64,000 nucleotides of DNA from Edaphocola flava (GTDB lineage: Bacteria > Bacteroidota > Bacteroidia > Chitinophagales > Chitinophagaceae), in the NCBI RefSeq assembly GCF_004118155.1, contig NZ_SAIQ01000003.1, forward strand, positions 310,001-374,000, read 5' to 3'. Shown one piece after another: positions 52,160-60,363 of the stretch; position 1 is the stretch's first letter; each line of letters opens with the position of its first letter. The notes below the pieces were generated by a model. It worked only from the letters and a program-made list of their open reading frames with translations, searched no databases and had not been told where the DNA came from. The position numbers and the translations under genes were made by a program.

Positions 52160-53344
52160 ATGAAATTATTATTTGCTGCGAACCGTTTTCCCTACCCTCC
52201 TTACCGGGGTGATAAGCTGAAAATATATAACCTGGCCAAAAGAATCGGCCGGCAGCATGAGATACACCTGCTTACGTTCCTGGAAGATGAAAGCGATCTG
52301 CAATACCTTCCGGAACTGGAAAAAATATTTAAAACGGTGCAACTGGTACGCCTTCCAAAAGCGAAAAGCTATGGTAATGTACTGAAGGCAATTGCGGGCA
52401 ATACACCATTCCAGGTTGCCTATTTCGAATCGGCAGCCATGCACGGTAAAATAGCTGAACTCTTGCAACAGCACCAGTTTGATGCTATACATGTACAGCA
52501 CCTGAGAATGGCACAGTACTTTGCAGCGTATCCGAATGTACCCCGTATACTGGACCTGCCTGATGCCTACTCTCTGTACTGGAAACGCAGGATAGAAGCC
52601 ACTTCTGGTATTAAGAAAATTTTTAACCGCATAGAATATAACCGTGTGCGCCGCTACGAACCGGTGCTGAACCGCTTTGAGCTGACACTGGTTTGTTCCC
52701 GTGAAGACCAGTCCTGGCTGATCAATGAGCAGCATATAAGTAATGTACACATCCTGCCCAATGGCGTAGATACTTCTACATTCTACAATGAGGCGCATGA
52801 TTATACCCAGGATAAGATTGTACTCTTTACCGGCAACATGGATTATGCTCCGAATGTAGATGCCGTACAGTACTTTGCAAAAGACATCTTCCCTACCCTG
52901 CAGGAACGCCATCCGGGACTGCGTTTCATCATCGCCGGACAAAGGCCGGTCGATGCCGTAAAAGCACTGGAAAGCGAGCACATCAGCGTGACCGGCTTTG
53001 TGAAAGATCTGAAAGAGGTATACAAAACTGCAGCTATCGTAACTGCCCCGCTGCGCTTCGGAGCCGGTACGCAGAATAAGGTGCTGGAGGCTATGGCTAT
53101 GGCCGTACCGGTAGTGAGTATGAATGTGGGCTTCCAGGGATTGAACATTGACTCCGGAGAAGGGGTCATCCTCGCAACTGATACAACTGCATTTATAGAG
53201 GCCTGCGATCAGCTGCTGAAAGACCGTTCCTATCGTGAAAAAGTAGGCAGAGCGGGCAAAAGCGTTATTGATACTCAGTTTGACTGGGATGTGGTGAGTA
53301 AAAAACTTGAAGATTATTTCACACAGATTAGTAGAAAAAATTAG
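52160..53344 (+). CDS. Glycosyltransferase, GT4 family
   Basis: A 394-residue GT-B glycosyltransferase. It starts MKLLFAANRFPYPPYRGDKLKIYNLAKRI (the first Rossmann half with the PYRGDKL phosphate loop), similar to the TIGR03087/Stp1 group. The second half has ILPNGVDTSTFY, IVLFTGNMDYAPNVDAVQYFAKDIFP, the donor motif APLRFGAGTQNKVLEAMAMAVPVV and a late DWDVVSKKLEDYF. It transfers a sugar in exopolysaccharide or protein glycan synthesis. The ATG at 52160 is used; a TTG 6 bp earlier is less likely. Two small secreted paralogues follow. Confidence 0.92.
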   Translation: MKLLFAANRFPYPPYRGDKLKIYNLAKRIGRQHEIHLLTFLEDESDLQYLPELEKIFKTVQLVRLPKAKSYGNVLKAIAGNTPFQVAYFESAAMHGKIAELLQQHQFDAIHVQHLRMAQYFAAYPNVPRILDLPDAYSLYWKRRIEATSGIKKIFNRIEYNRVRRYEPVLNRFELTLVCSREDQSWLINEQHISNVHILPNGVDTSTFYNEAHDYTQDKIVLFTGNMDYAPNVDAVQYFAKDIFPTLQERHPGLRFIIAGQRPVDAVKALESEHISVTGFVKDLKEVYKTAAIVTAPLRFGAGTQNKVLEAMAMAVPVVSMNVGFQGLNIDSGEGVILATDTTAFIEACDQLLKDRSYREKVGRAGKSVIDTQFDWDVVSKKLEDYFTQISRKN

Positions 53345-53387
53345 GCAAAAAGCATAGTTTAGCGGTTTATTGTAAACCCCTGAACAA

Positions 53388-53894
53388 ATGAATAAATACA
53401 TCAGCATTATGGCCACAGGTATGCTGTGCCTGGGCCTGTCTTTGACCGCTGCTGCACAGCAGAAATCAGTACTGACGCAGATATCAAATCCTGGAAGAGT
53501 ATTTCCCAGTGCAGACCTGGAATCATACAAACCACAACTGGAGCAGCAATTTGGTACTGAGAAAGCCGCAATAATCCTGAGCCGGGTAACCCAGAAAGGA
53601 TGGCCGGAAGCTATTAATACCATTGAAGAGCGCCTGGAAGATCGTGCACAGAATACCATAAAGAAATTCAAGGTAAGAACAGTTGCCATGATCAATAGCA
53701 ATTATTGCCTTGTATCCGTGAGTCCTGCAGACAATCCTGGTCTGGATGATGCATACTATTTATCATCCGGCGAGCCGTTTTATATGTTAGTGGGTAAGGA
53801 CGGCATCAAAAATCCGGTTGCCCCACCACTGGCAAAAGCAAAGCCTGCCGGCGCCACTCCGGCTAAAAGTGCCAAAACACAGAAAGCAAAATAG
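53388..53894 (+). CDS. Small secreted protein, tandem paralogue 1
   Basis: A 168-residue exported protein; signal peptide cut at AAA-Q near residue 23. The mature domain matches the next gene over about 120 residues (TQISNPGRVFP, LEQQFGTEKAA, WPEAINTIEERLED, KVRTVAMINSN, YLSSGEPFYMLVGKDGIKN). It ends in a Lys/Ala-rich tail. I do not recognise the family. The conserved WPE...R.ED and KVRTV...NSN pattern suggests a compact alpha/beta domain acting in the periplasm. It lies 43 bp after the glycosyltransferase. Confidence 0.7.
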   Translation: MNKYISIMATGMLCLGLSLTAAAQQKSVLTQISNPGRVFPSADLESYKPQLEQQFGTEKAAIILSRVTQKGWPEAINTIEERLEDRAQNTIKKFKVRTVAMINSNYCLVSVSPADNPGLDDAYYLSSGEPFYMLVGKDGIKNPVAPPLAKAKPAGATPAKSAKTQKAK

Positions 53895-53931
53895 CAGAAA
53901 GAGCAACCCAGGGTTGCTCTTTCTGCTATTT
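53889..53931 (+). terminator. Long terminator overlapping the stop codon of paralogue 1
   Basis: A 20-bp stem with 3-nt loop (53889-53908 with 53912-53931). Its left arm includes the TAG stop codon. Confidence 0.85.
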
Positions 53932-54026
53932 ACACCCTGCCGCTACCTGCATATTATTTTATGATGATCGCTAGGAAAAGCTGATTTTAATATATACTTT
54001 AGTACTAATATCAATCCTAAAAACAT

Positions 54027-54530
54027 ATGAAACAATTTATTACTTTTTTAAGCACATTATTGCTCCTGCTCTGCCTACATATTCCGGGCAATGCGCAGCA
54101 ATCAGTCGTTACACAGATTTCAGATCCGGGAAAGCTGTATTCTACCTTTAACCTGAAAGATTACAAAGCACAGCTGGAACAGCAATTCGGCGTTTCCAAA
54201 GCCGCTGAAATGATTAAGTACGGGCGCGAAGAAGCCTGGCCGGAAGGCTTAAATACTTTCGACAAACGTATGGAAGACCCATCGCAGGAGGCCCTGAAAA
54301 AGTACAAGGTGAGAACTGTGGTGGCACTGAACAGCAACCAGATTATGATCTCTGTAAACCCTTCTGAAAATAGTTTTATCTCTAGCAGGTACCTCTTGTC
54401 GGGACAGACTTTCTACATCATAATCGGCAAAGAAGGACTGAAGAATACCACTGCACCACAACTGAAAGAGGCTGCATCTACAGAATCGGATGCAACAAAC
54501 AGGGTAAAACAATTATTAAAATCCAGGTAA
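54027..54530 (+). CDS. Small secreted protein, tandem paralogue 2
   Basis: A 167-residue exported protein; signal peptide cut near NAQ at residue 24. The mature part is homologous to the preceding gene over its whole core (TQISDPGKLYS, LEQQFGVSKAA, WPEGLNTFDKRMED, KVRTVVALNSN, YLLSGQTFYIIIGKEGLKN). The two have diverged well beyond a recent duplication, and have separate terminators. Function unknown. Confidence 0.7.
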   Translation: MKQFITFLSTLLLLLCLHIPGNAQQSVVTQISDPGKLYSTFNLKDYKAQLEQQFGVSKAAEMIKYGREEAWPEGLNTFDKRMEDPSQEALKKYKVRTVVALNSNQIMISVNPSENSFISSRYLLSGQTFYIIIGKEGLKNTTAPQLKEAASTESDATNRVKQLLKSR

Positions 54531-54536
54531 AATACA

Positions 54537-54565
54537 AAAGGGGTAACATTACGTTACCCCTTTCA
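54537..54565. terminator. Bidirectional terminator
   Basis: An 11-bp stem AAAGGGGTAAC/GTTACCCCTTT with a 5-nt loop, between convergent genes. Confidence 0.88.
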
Positions 54566-54588
54566 TTTTCATCATCAATAAAGATAGA

Positions 54589-55179
54589 TTAACCCTTCAC
54601 CAGCTCTGTATTGATTACGATTTCAACGGTATTACCTACAGCTGAGATACCGCTTGGTAATTTATCATTGTACGACAGGTGAAAATCCTGACGATTTATC
54701 TTTGCTTTTGCTGTAAATCCAGCTCTGGTTTTACCCCATGGATCGGTGATGATACCACCGTTCTGCAGCACATCAAAAGTTACTCTCTTCGTTACATCTT
54801 TGATTGTCAGATCAGCCACCAGCTTATACTGGTTACCTTTTACTTTTGTAAACGAAACCGATTTCAGAGACATGGTACCATATTTGGCAGCATCAAAGAA
54901 ATCAGGTGATTTCAGGTGGCCATCACGGGCTTCGATACGGGTATCGATGCTGTTTACATCAATAGAAAAGTTAATTGCTGCACCATTAAAATCTTTATCT
55001 GTTTTTGCATCTACAGCACCATTTACTTTAGTAAATTCACCATCAACGAAGCTGATACCTAAGTGCTCTACAGAAAAGCGGGCATTGGTATGTGCCGGAT
55101 CAGCAGACCATTTAACCTGTGCGAAAGTAGTACCTGCCATCATAAGGGCAGCGGCCAGTAATTGAAATCCTTTTTTCAT
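54589..55179 (-). CDS. YceI family periplasmic lipid-binding protein
   Basis: A 196-residue exported protein; start ATG giving MKKGFQLLAAALMMAGTTFAQ, cleaved near residue 21. The mature lipocalin-like barrel has the YceI pattern KWSADPAHTNARFSVEHLGISFVDGEFTKVNGAV, then IEARDGHLKSPDFFDAAKYGTM and the late GFTAKAKINRQDFHLSYN. YceI proteins bind polyisoprenoids or other long-chain lipids. It diverges from a Crp/Fnr-like regulator gene, which may control it. Confidence 0.94.
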   Translation of the reverse strand: MKKGFQLLAAALMMAGTTFAQVKWSADPAHTNARFSVEHLGISFVDGEFTKVNGAVDAKTDKDFNGAAINFSIDVNSIDTRIEARDGHLKSPDFFDAAKYGTMSLKSVSFTKVKGNQYKLVADLTIKDVTKRVTFDVLQNGGIITDPWGKTRAGFTAKAKINRQDFHLSYNDKLPSGISAVGNTVEIVINTELVKG

Positions 55180-55309
55180 ATTATTTTTCTTTTTTTGTTT
55201 TTTTGAATAGTGCAAAGTACGGACGTCTGAGCGGGTAAAAACTTGATGTATGATAAGTTTTTAGACCTTTTTTATTTCTATTCCAAATGATTATGCTGTA
55301 ATTTGCTGC

Positions 55310-55888
55310 ATGTCCCGGTTACTCTATCAAAGCTTTCTGCAACATATTTCTTTATCGGAAGAGGATTTCCTGCATATCCTCCGGCACTTTCATCCCAGGA
55401 CGATCAAAAAGAAAACCTTGTTCCTCCGGGAAGGTATGACCACAACTACCATTGCTTTTATCCTGAAAGGAACTGTACGCGCCTATTATCTGAGTGATGC
55501 CGGTATCGAACAGGTAAACCAGCTGGCCCTGGAGCAACACTGGATCGGCGACCTGTATGCCTTTCTGAAATCTGAACCGGCACGACAGTATATAGAAGCA
55601 CTGGAAGATACCGAAATACTGGCAGTAAACGGACATGATTTAGAGCAGCTATATACTGAATATCCGCAGCTGGAACGCTATTTCCGCATCCTGTTTCAGA
55701 ATGCCTACATCCATACGCAACAGAGATTAAATGCCTCACTACATGTACCCGCAATAGAGCGATACCGGCAACTGATCGAACGCAATCCGGCCATTGGCCT
55801 GCGCGTACCATTAATCCATATAGCGTCTTACCTGGGTATAACCCCGGAGAGCCTGAGCCGCATTAGGAAACAACTGGCACAAGTATAA
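55310..55888 (+). CDS. Crp/Fnr family transcriptional regulator
   Basis: A 192-residue regulator with an N-terminal cyclic-nucleotide-binding-like domain (about 20-120; TLFLREGMTTTTIAFILKGTVRAYYLSDAGIEQVNQLALEQHWIGDL) and a short C-terminal helix-turn-helix (PLIHIASYLGITPESLSRIRKQLAQ). The last part is the recognition helix of the short Bacteroidota Crp type. The Arg and Ser needed for cAMP binding are not evident. It diverges from yceI across about 130 bp, a likely target. Confidence 0.92.
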   Translation: MSRLLYQSFLQHISLSEEDFLHILRHFHPRTIKKKTLFLREGMTTTTIAFILKGTVRAYYLSDAGIEQVNQLALEQHWIGDLYAFLKSEPARQYIEALEDTEILAVNGHDLEQLYTEYPQLERYFRILFQNAYIHTQQRLNASLHVPAIERYRQLIERNPAIGLRVPLIHIASYLGITPESLSRIRKQLAQV

Positions 55889-55891
55889 AAC

Positions 55892-55923
55892 AAAAGCGAC
55901 CGGAATTATCCGGTCGCTTTTAA
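55892..55923. terminator. Bidirectional terminator
   Basis: A 12-bp stem AAAAGCGACCGG/CCGGTCGCTTTT with a 6-nt loop between convergent genes. Confidence 0.9.
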
Positions 55924-55937
55924 ATATGTTATTGGTA

Positions 55938-56909
55938 TCAGGATACAGCAACTTCTTCATTGATATGTGCTTCACTAATGATCTCCTGCTCCTGCATTGC
56001 TTTCTGCTTCAGTTGCTCTTCTTCGTATATACGATATTTATCACTGTTCATGCGGCTGCCGTCATGGCTATAGCCTGGTTTGTCGAAGAGATAACCCCAG
56101 CGCTCTTTCCAGCTCAGACCCGGTTGGGTAACATCTTTATACATCTGTATAAATTCATGAAACACGATTGTTACTGCATTTGGTTTCACCAGGTTCTCCG
56201 TCAGTCCGTAACGGATGGGTTCATACTCTTCTGTGGTCAGCTCTTTCTGGAAAGTACCAAACATGCGATCCCAGATAATCAGGAACATACCCATATTGCG
56301 ATCCAGGTACTTGGCATTAGAGGCATGGTGCACACGGTGGTGTGAAGGTGTTACAAAAATATATTCCAGCGGCCCCAGTTTGCCAATTGCTTTGGTATGT
56401 ACCAAGGTGCCCCAGATCTGTGTTGCAGAGAAAATAAATAAGATATCTAATGGCTCATAACCCAGAAAGGCGATGGGCAGGAAATACACAAAGCGATACA
56501 ATGGTTCGAATACAGAAGAACGGAAACCTACGGAAATATTATAATGCTCGGCACTGTGATGGGTCACATGTGTAGCCCAGAAGAATCGTATAAAATGGTC
56601 GTTGCGATGCAACCAGTAGAACATAAAGTCCTGCAGGAGTATAAGACTAACCCAATACATCCAGCCCTTGTGTTCGAATCCGAAAAAGGCATGCTGGAAA
56701 CACCAGTTGTACGCCCATAGGGCAACAAGGCGGAAAGCAGCATCGATCAGGAAACAAAGGAAAGAAAGGTAAGCACTCTGAATGGTCTCCCTTACTGTAT
56801 AGAACTTCTGCTTACGGACGTTAGACAGAATTAGTTCTGCACCGATCACGATCGCATATAGCGGTATTTGTGATAATAGTAATACCTGTTCTCTTAAATT
56901 AGTTATCAT
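55938..56909 (-). CDS. Sterol desaturase / fatty acid hydroxylase family protein
   Basis: A 323-residue multi-span inner-membrane di-iron enzyme. The three His clusters are HRNDH (101-105), HVTHH (114-118) with AEHYN, and HHRVHH near 205, preceded by several membrane helices. Such enzymes hydroxylate or desaturate fatty acyl or isoprenoid chains using O2. The C-terminal tail is acidic and soluble. The substrate is unknown. Transcribed alone. Confidence 0.93.
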   Translation of the reverse strand: MITNLREQVLLLSQIPLYAIVIGAELILSNVRKQKFYTVRETIQSAYLSFLCFLIDAAFRLVALWAYNWCFQHAFFGFEHKGWMYWVSLILLQDFMFYWLHRNDHFIRFFWATHVTHHSAEHYNISVGFRSSVFEPLYRFVYFLPIAFLGYEPLDILFIFSATQIWGTLVHTKAIGKLGPLEYIFVTPSHHRVHHASNAKYLDRNMGMFLIIWDRMFGTFQKELTTEEYEPIRYGLTENLVKPNAVTIVFHEFIQMYKDVTQPGLSWKERWGYLFDKPGYSHDGSRMNSDKYRIYEEEQLKQKAMQEQEIISEAHINEEVAVS

Positions 56910-56965
56910 AATCTCAGAAGGATTAGCGCGGGCACTGCTGCACTCTAAAAACGCTGCAAATTAGC

Positions 56966-56973
56966 TAACTTTG
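56966..56973 (+). promoter_or_regulatory. -7 promoter element before the TonB-C cluster
   Basis: TAACTTTG fits TAnnTTTG, 49 bp before the first gene of the cluster. Confidence 0.55.
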
Positions 56974-57022
56974 CGCAATTCTGCGATTTTTTGGCGGAGT
57001 TTAACGATACGCATACAAAACA

Positions 57023-57781
57023 ATGAGATTAACATCCCTCAATTTCAAATCTGTAATCACTACTGTACTTGCTTTCATATGCTTTACCAGTGTGTATGCA
57101 CAGAGCCACACTACAGCAGGAGCAGATACGATAAGAAGTACACCCGATGTGATGCCTAAAGCACCATATGACTGGAGTCGATATTTAGCTAAAAATCTTC
57201 GCTACCCAAAAGTAGCCCGGGAGGATGGCATACAGGGAAAAGTATATATATCATTTGTTGTAGAAAGAGATGGCAGTATAACTAATGTGGTAGCCACCCA
57301 GGGGGGCGAAATCGGTGGTGGTATACCAGAAGAAGCCATAAGGGTTGTACAATCTATGCCCAAATGGGAACCAGGCATGCAGGATGGCGTAACAGTTCGT
57401 TGCTATTTTACCGTCCCTCTTAATTTCATGCTGCAAACCAAGGAGAGTACTGTATACATGCCTGATAAAGTACACTCCAAACCAATACCCATGTTCAATA
57501 TCGCTGCATATCTGCAAAAGAATATGCAATATCCTGGCGCTGCAATTAAAGACAACCTTGAAGGTGTGGTGTATGTAATATGCACGATAAATGAAAAAGG
57601 GATTCTGGAGCAACCAGTAATTTTCCATAAAGAAGAAGCCAATCCGAAAATGAAAATACTTGAAGAGGAGGCATTAAGACTGGTACGCAGTATGCCTTCT
57701 TGGCTGCCCGCCAAAATCCGGCAAGCACCAGTAAAGTGCTACACCTTAATTCCCGTTACTTTTACATTACCCAGAAAATAA
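57023..57781 (+). CDS. Exported protein with two TonB-C-like domains, cluster member 1
   Basis: A 252-residue protein with a cleavable signal peptide (cut at VYA-Q near residue 26) and no later membrane helix. Domain 1 (about 45-135) and domain 2 (about 155-250) each follow the TonB C-terminal pattern: YP..A...GIQGKVYISFVVERDGSI, ...EEAIRVVQSMPKWEPGMQDG, VRCYFTVPLNFML. Domain 2 is more diverged (NLEGVVYVICTINEKGI). A normal TonB needs an N-terminal membrane anchor and a proline-rich linker; both are absent. It is the first of five such genes in a row. Confidence 0.85.
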   Translation: MRLTSLNFKSVITTVLAFICFTSVYAQSHTTAGADTIRSTPDVMPKAPYDWSRYLAKNLRYPKVAREDGIQGKVYISFVVERDGSITNVVATQGGEIGGGIPEEAIRVVQSMPKWEPGMQDGVTVRCYFTVPLNFMLQTKESTVYMPDKVHSKPIPMFNIAAYLQKNMQYPGAAIKDNLEGVVYVICTINEKGILEQPVIFHKEEANPKMKILEEEALRLVRSMPSWLPAKIRQAPVKCYTLIPVTFTLPRK

Positions 57782-57788
57782 ATACTTG

Positions 57789-58174
57789 TTTTGAAACAAT
57801 TCATTCAATGCTGTTTGTGCCTATTTACGCTTGCACAAACAGCTCCAGCACAAAACAATAAAGAAGTCTACAAAGTAGTCGATAATATGCCCAAAGCACC
57901 CTATAATATGGGTACATACCTGAGTAACCACGTACAATACCCGCAGGCCGCAATCGACAGCGGTATACAAGGCAAGGTATATGTTCAGTTTATTGTAGAA
58001 ACGGACAGCAGTATCTCCAATGTAAAAGCTACCCGTGGTGCAGAGCTGGGTGGAGGCTTGCCTGCAGAGGCAGAACGGTTGGTACGTGAAATGCCGAAAT
58101 GGGCACCAGGCACACAAAAAGGTGTACCGGTAAGGGTTTACTTTACCATGCCGGTTAATTTTAAATTGGAGGCT
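57789..58174 (+). repeat. 386-bp duplicated block, copy 1
   Basis: This block matches 58590-58975 with no gaps and 13 mismatches by my count; the first 130 bp are identical. It begins 2 bp before the TTG start codon and covers the signal peptide and first TonB-C domain. Confidence 0.95.
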
Positions 58175-58522
58175 CCGGAACCTAAGACAAAGCCCGATAC
58201 AGTTATATATGAAAAAGTAGATGATCTCCCCTCCAAAACATACGACTGGAATGTGTACATCAGAAAAAATCTAAAATACCCAGAAAGGTCTAAGGATATG
58301 GGTATACAGGGTAAAGTCTATGTCAGATTTGTCGTAAAAAAGGATGGATCTATTGCAGATGTTTCCATTGCTAATCCGGCTGATTTACCGGCTAATTATA
58401 CCCAGTTTGCAGCAGAAGCGGTAAGAGTGGTAAAAAGCATGCCGCCATGGATACCCGGGAAGCTTAACGGAGTACCTGTAGACTGCTACTTTACTGTGCC
58501 TATCAACTTCAGATTAGAATAG
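57791..58522 (+). CDS. Exported protein with two TonB-C-like domains, cluster member 2
   Basis: A 243-residue protein starting with TTG (MKQFIQCCLCLFTLAQTAPAQ); no ATG is near and the signal peptide needs this start. Cleavage is likely at APA-Q (residue 20). Two TonB-C domains follow (about 30-130 and 145-240) with the repeated core GIQGKVYVQF..., GGGLPAEAERLVREMPKWAPG and VPVRVYFTMPVNFKLE. No membrane anchor follows the signal peptide. It lies 9 bp after member 1, so it is co-transcribed. Its first domain is nearly identical to that of member 3; the second domain differs. Confidence 0.85.
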   Translation: MKQFIQCCLCLFTLAQTAPAQNNKEVYKVVDNMPKAPYNMGTYLSNHVQYPQAAIDSGIQGKVYVQFIVETDSSISNVKATRGAELGGGLPAEAERLVREMPKWAPGTQKGVPVRVYFTMPVNFKLEAPEPKTKPDTVIYEKVDDLPSKTYDWNVYIRKNLKYPERSKDMGIQGKVYVRFVVKKDGSIADVSIANPADLPANYTQFAAEAVRVVKSMPPWIPGKLNGVPVDCYFTVPINFRLE

Positions 58523-58589
58523 CAATGACTATTTAGAATTACAGAATAATATTTATACCCTTGTTAGCTACTATCCCTAAACAAAAATC

Positions 58590-58975
58590 TTTTGAAACAA
58601 TTCATTCAATGCTGTTTGTGCCTATTTACGCTTGCACAAACAGCTCCAGCACAAAACAATAAAGAAGTCTACAAAGTAGTCGATAATATGCCCAAAGCAC
58701 CCTATAATATGGGTACATATCTTAGTAACCACGTACAATACCCGCAGGCCGCAATCGACAGCGGTATACAAGGCAAGGTATATGTTCAGTTTATTGTAGA
58801 AACGGACAGCAGTATCTCCAATGTAAAAGCCACCCGAGGAGCAGAACTGGGCGGAGGCTTGCCTGCAGAAGCAGAACGGTTGGTACGTGAAATGCCGAAA
58901 TGGGCACCAGGCACACAAAAGGGCGTGCTGGTAAGGGTTTACTTTACCATGCCGGTTAATTTTAAACTGGAGGCT
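58590..58975 (+). repeat. 386-bp duplicated block, copy 2
   Basis: Direct repeat of 57789-58174. Of the 13 substitutions 12 are synonymous and one changes Pro to Leu. The flanking sequences are unrelated. Confidence 0.95.
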
Positions 58976-59311
58976 GATCAAAGAAAAGATACCGTTTACC
59001 CTTATACAGAGGTACTCCCAAGAGCACCCTATGACTGGTACAAATATTTATCAAACAATCTTCGATACCCTAACTATTCAAGAAATAACTATTTACAAGG
59101 AAATGTTTATGTTCGGTTTATAGTTAGGAGGGACGGCTCGATTACGGATGTAAGGCTTGCAAGACGAGAGCTGATAAATGATAAAAAAACAGAACTGGAG
59201 ATAGAAGCTCTTAGATTAGTAACAGAAATGCCTAATTGGAGTCCGGCCATGCAAAATGGCCAACCAGTTAGTTGTTATTTCACTGTTCCTATTGTCTTCA
59301 GACTCCGATAG
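58592..59311 (+). CDS. Exported protein with two TonB-C-like domains, cluster member 3
   Basis: A 239-residue protein, also with TTG start and the same signal peptide as member 2. The first TonB-C domain differs from that of member 2 by one residue (Leu for Pro in GVLVRVYF). The second domain (about 140-238; NNLRYPNYSRNNYLQGNVYVRFIVRRDGSI) is distinct. The block boundary suggests that it arose by partial duplication or gene conversion. The mature protein is soluble and periplasmic by prediction. Confidence 0.85.
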   Translation: MKQFIQCCLCLFTLAQTAPAQNNKEVYKVVDNMPKAPYNMGTYLSNHVQYPQAAIDSGIQGKVYVQFIVETDSSISNVKATRGAELGGGLPAEAERLVREMPKWAPGTQKGVLVRVYFTMPVNFKLEADQRKDTVYPYTEVLPRAPYDWYKYLSNNLRYPNYSRNNYLQGNVYVRFIVRRDGSITDVRLARRELINDKKTELEIEALRLVTEMPNWSPAMQNGQPVSCYFTVPIVFRLR

Positions 59312-59368
59312 TAAATATTCAATTGCAATAACGAAACGTAAAATTTGATATATTTACCTTTCAAAAAT

Positions 59369-59779
59369 ATGATCATGAAAAAATTAATCCCTGCTTTGCT
59401 GTGTTCTGTATTGGCTACTGGTGCATTCGCTCAGGAAGCTGCTCCTCAACAGACAGAACCTAAAAGAGACATCTTCCGTACTGTAGAACAAAACCCGGAA
59501 CCGGCTTATGATCTCATGGCCTATATCAACGAAAACATGCGATACCCTGCTGAAGCGAAGAAAGCAGGTATTGAAGGGCGGCTGTATGTCACCTTTGTTA
59601 TCAATAATGACGGATCGATCAGTGATGCAGAAGTGGTTAAGGGTAAAGAACTGGGCCATGGTCTGCCAGAAGAAGCAAAAAGAGTGATTATGAGTTTACC
59701 TAAATGGAAACCGGGTAAACAAAACGGCCAGGCTGTAAATGTATATTTCACAATACCATTAGCGTTCAAACTTAAATAA
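59369..59779 (+). CDS. Exported protein with one TonB-C-like domain, cluster member 4
   Basis: A 136-residue protein; start ATG at 59369 (MIMKKLIPALLCSVLATGAFAQ) or at 59375. Signal peptide cut at AFA-Q. A single TonB-C domain (about 40-135): NMRYPAEAKKAGIEGRLYVTFVINNDGSISDAEVVKGKELGHGLPEEAKRVIMSLPKWKPGKQNG, then VNVYFTIPLAFKLK. A short EAAPQQTEP stretch stands between signal and domain. It lies 57 bp after member 3 and 1 bp before member 5. Confidence 0.85.
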   Translation: MIMKKLIPALLCSVLATGAFAQEAAPQQTEPKRDIFRTVEQNPEPAYDLMAYINENMRYPAEAKKAGIEGRLYVTFVINNDGSISDAEVVKGKELGHGLPEEAKRVIMSLPKWKPGKQNGQAVNVYFTIPLAFKLK

Positions 59780-59780
59780 T

Positions 59781-60188
59781 ATGCCTGCCCGGAAATATAT
59801 ACTGGCAGCGACATTGGGACTGTTGTCTATAGCTGCAGCAGGGCCATTTGCTGTGGCAGCCCGCCAGCAGAAAACAGTGTTTAATTGTGGTGATGATATA
59901 GCTATACCTCCGGTTGACCTCAAACAATATATTAAAGCAAATCTTAGATATCCTGAACAGGCCGTAAAAGAAGACATACAGGGCAAAGTGTATATCTCAT
60001 TCATTGTAGATAGCGCCGGTACAATGCATAGCTTCTCTGTTGTCAAAGGCAAAGAACTCGGATATGGACTTCCGGAAGAAGCTTTGCGCGTGGTACAGTC
60101 CATCCCAGGTAAATGGAAGGCCGCCAAGAAAGGCGACCAGCCTGCACCCTGCTATTATACGGTGCCGGTTATCTTTATGCTGGAATAA
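59781..60188 (+). CDS. Exported protein with one TonB-C-like domain, cluster member 5
   Basis: A 135-residue protein with an N-terminal signal sequence (AATLGLLSIAAAGPFAVAA, likely cut near residue 27). One TonB-C domain follows: NLRYPEQAVKEDIQGKVYISFIVDSAGTMHSFSVVKGKELGYGLPEEALRVVQSIPG, then CYYTVPVIFMLE. It is more diverged from the others, and its pattern PGKWKAAKKGDQPAP departs from MP-W-PG. It starts 1 bp after member 4 and ends the cluster, before a strong terminator. Confidence 0.82.
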   Translation: MPARKYILAATLGLLSIAAAGPFAVAARQQKTVFNCGDDIAIPPVDLKQYIKANLRYPEQAVKEDIQGKVYISFIVDSAGTMHSFSVVKGKELGYGLPEEALRVVQSIPGKWKAAKKGDQPAPCYYTVPVIFMLE

Positions 60189-60206
60189 ATATTCATTTCA
60201 AAAATT

Positions 60207-60250
60207 ACAGAAAGGGGATGGCTGCAGCATTGCAGCCATCCCCTTTCTGT
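60207..60250 (+). terminator. Terminator of the TonB-C cluster
   Basis: A perfect 20-bp stem (60207-60226 with 60231-60250) and GCAT loop. The T-run is short. Confidence 0.85.
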
Positions 60251-60363
60251 ACACACATAAGCGCAATCTGAATTATAATAAACTCAATATCAGATGTGTA
60301 TAAAAAAATTCCAACCTTAAGGAAAAATTAAAGGTCTTTCATAATAACATCAACCTTATTATC

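Noticed and set aside
52169-53701. A 510-codon open frame on the minus strand
   Set aside because: It lies antisense to the glycosyltransferase gene and its neighbour. The translation is Cys- and Phe-rich and low in Gly/Ala patterning, with no domain; it is a shadow of the coding frame.
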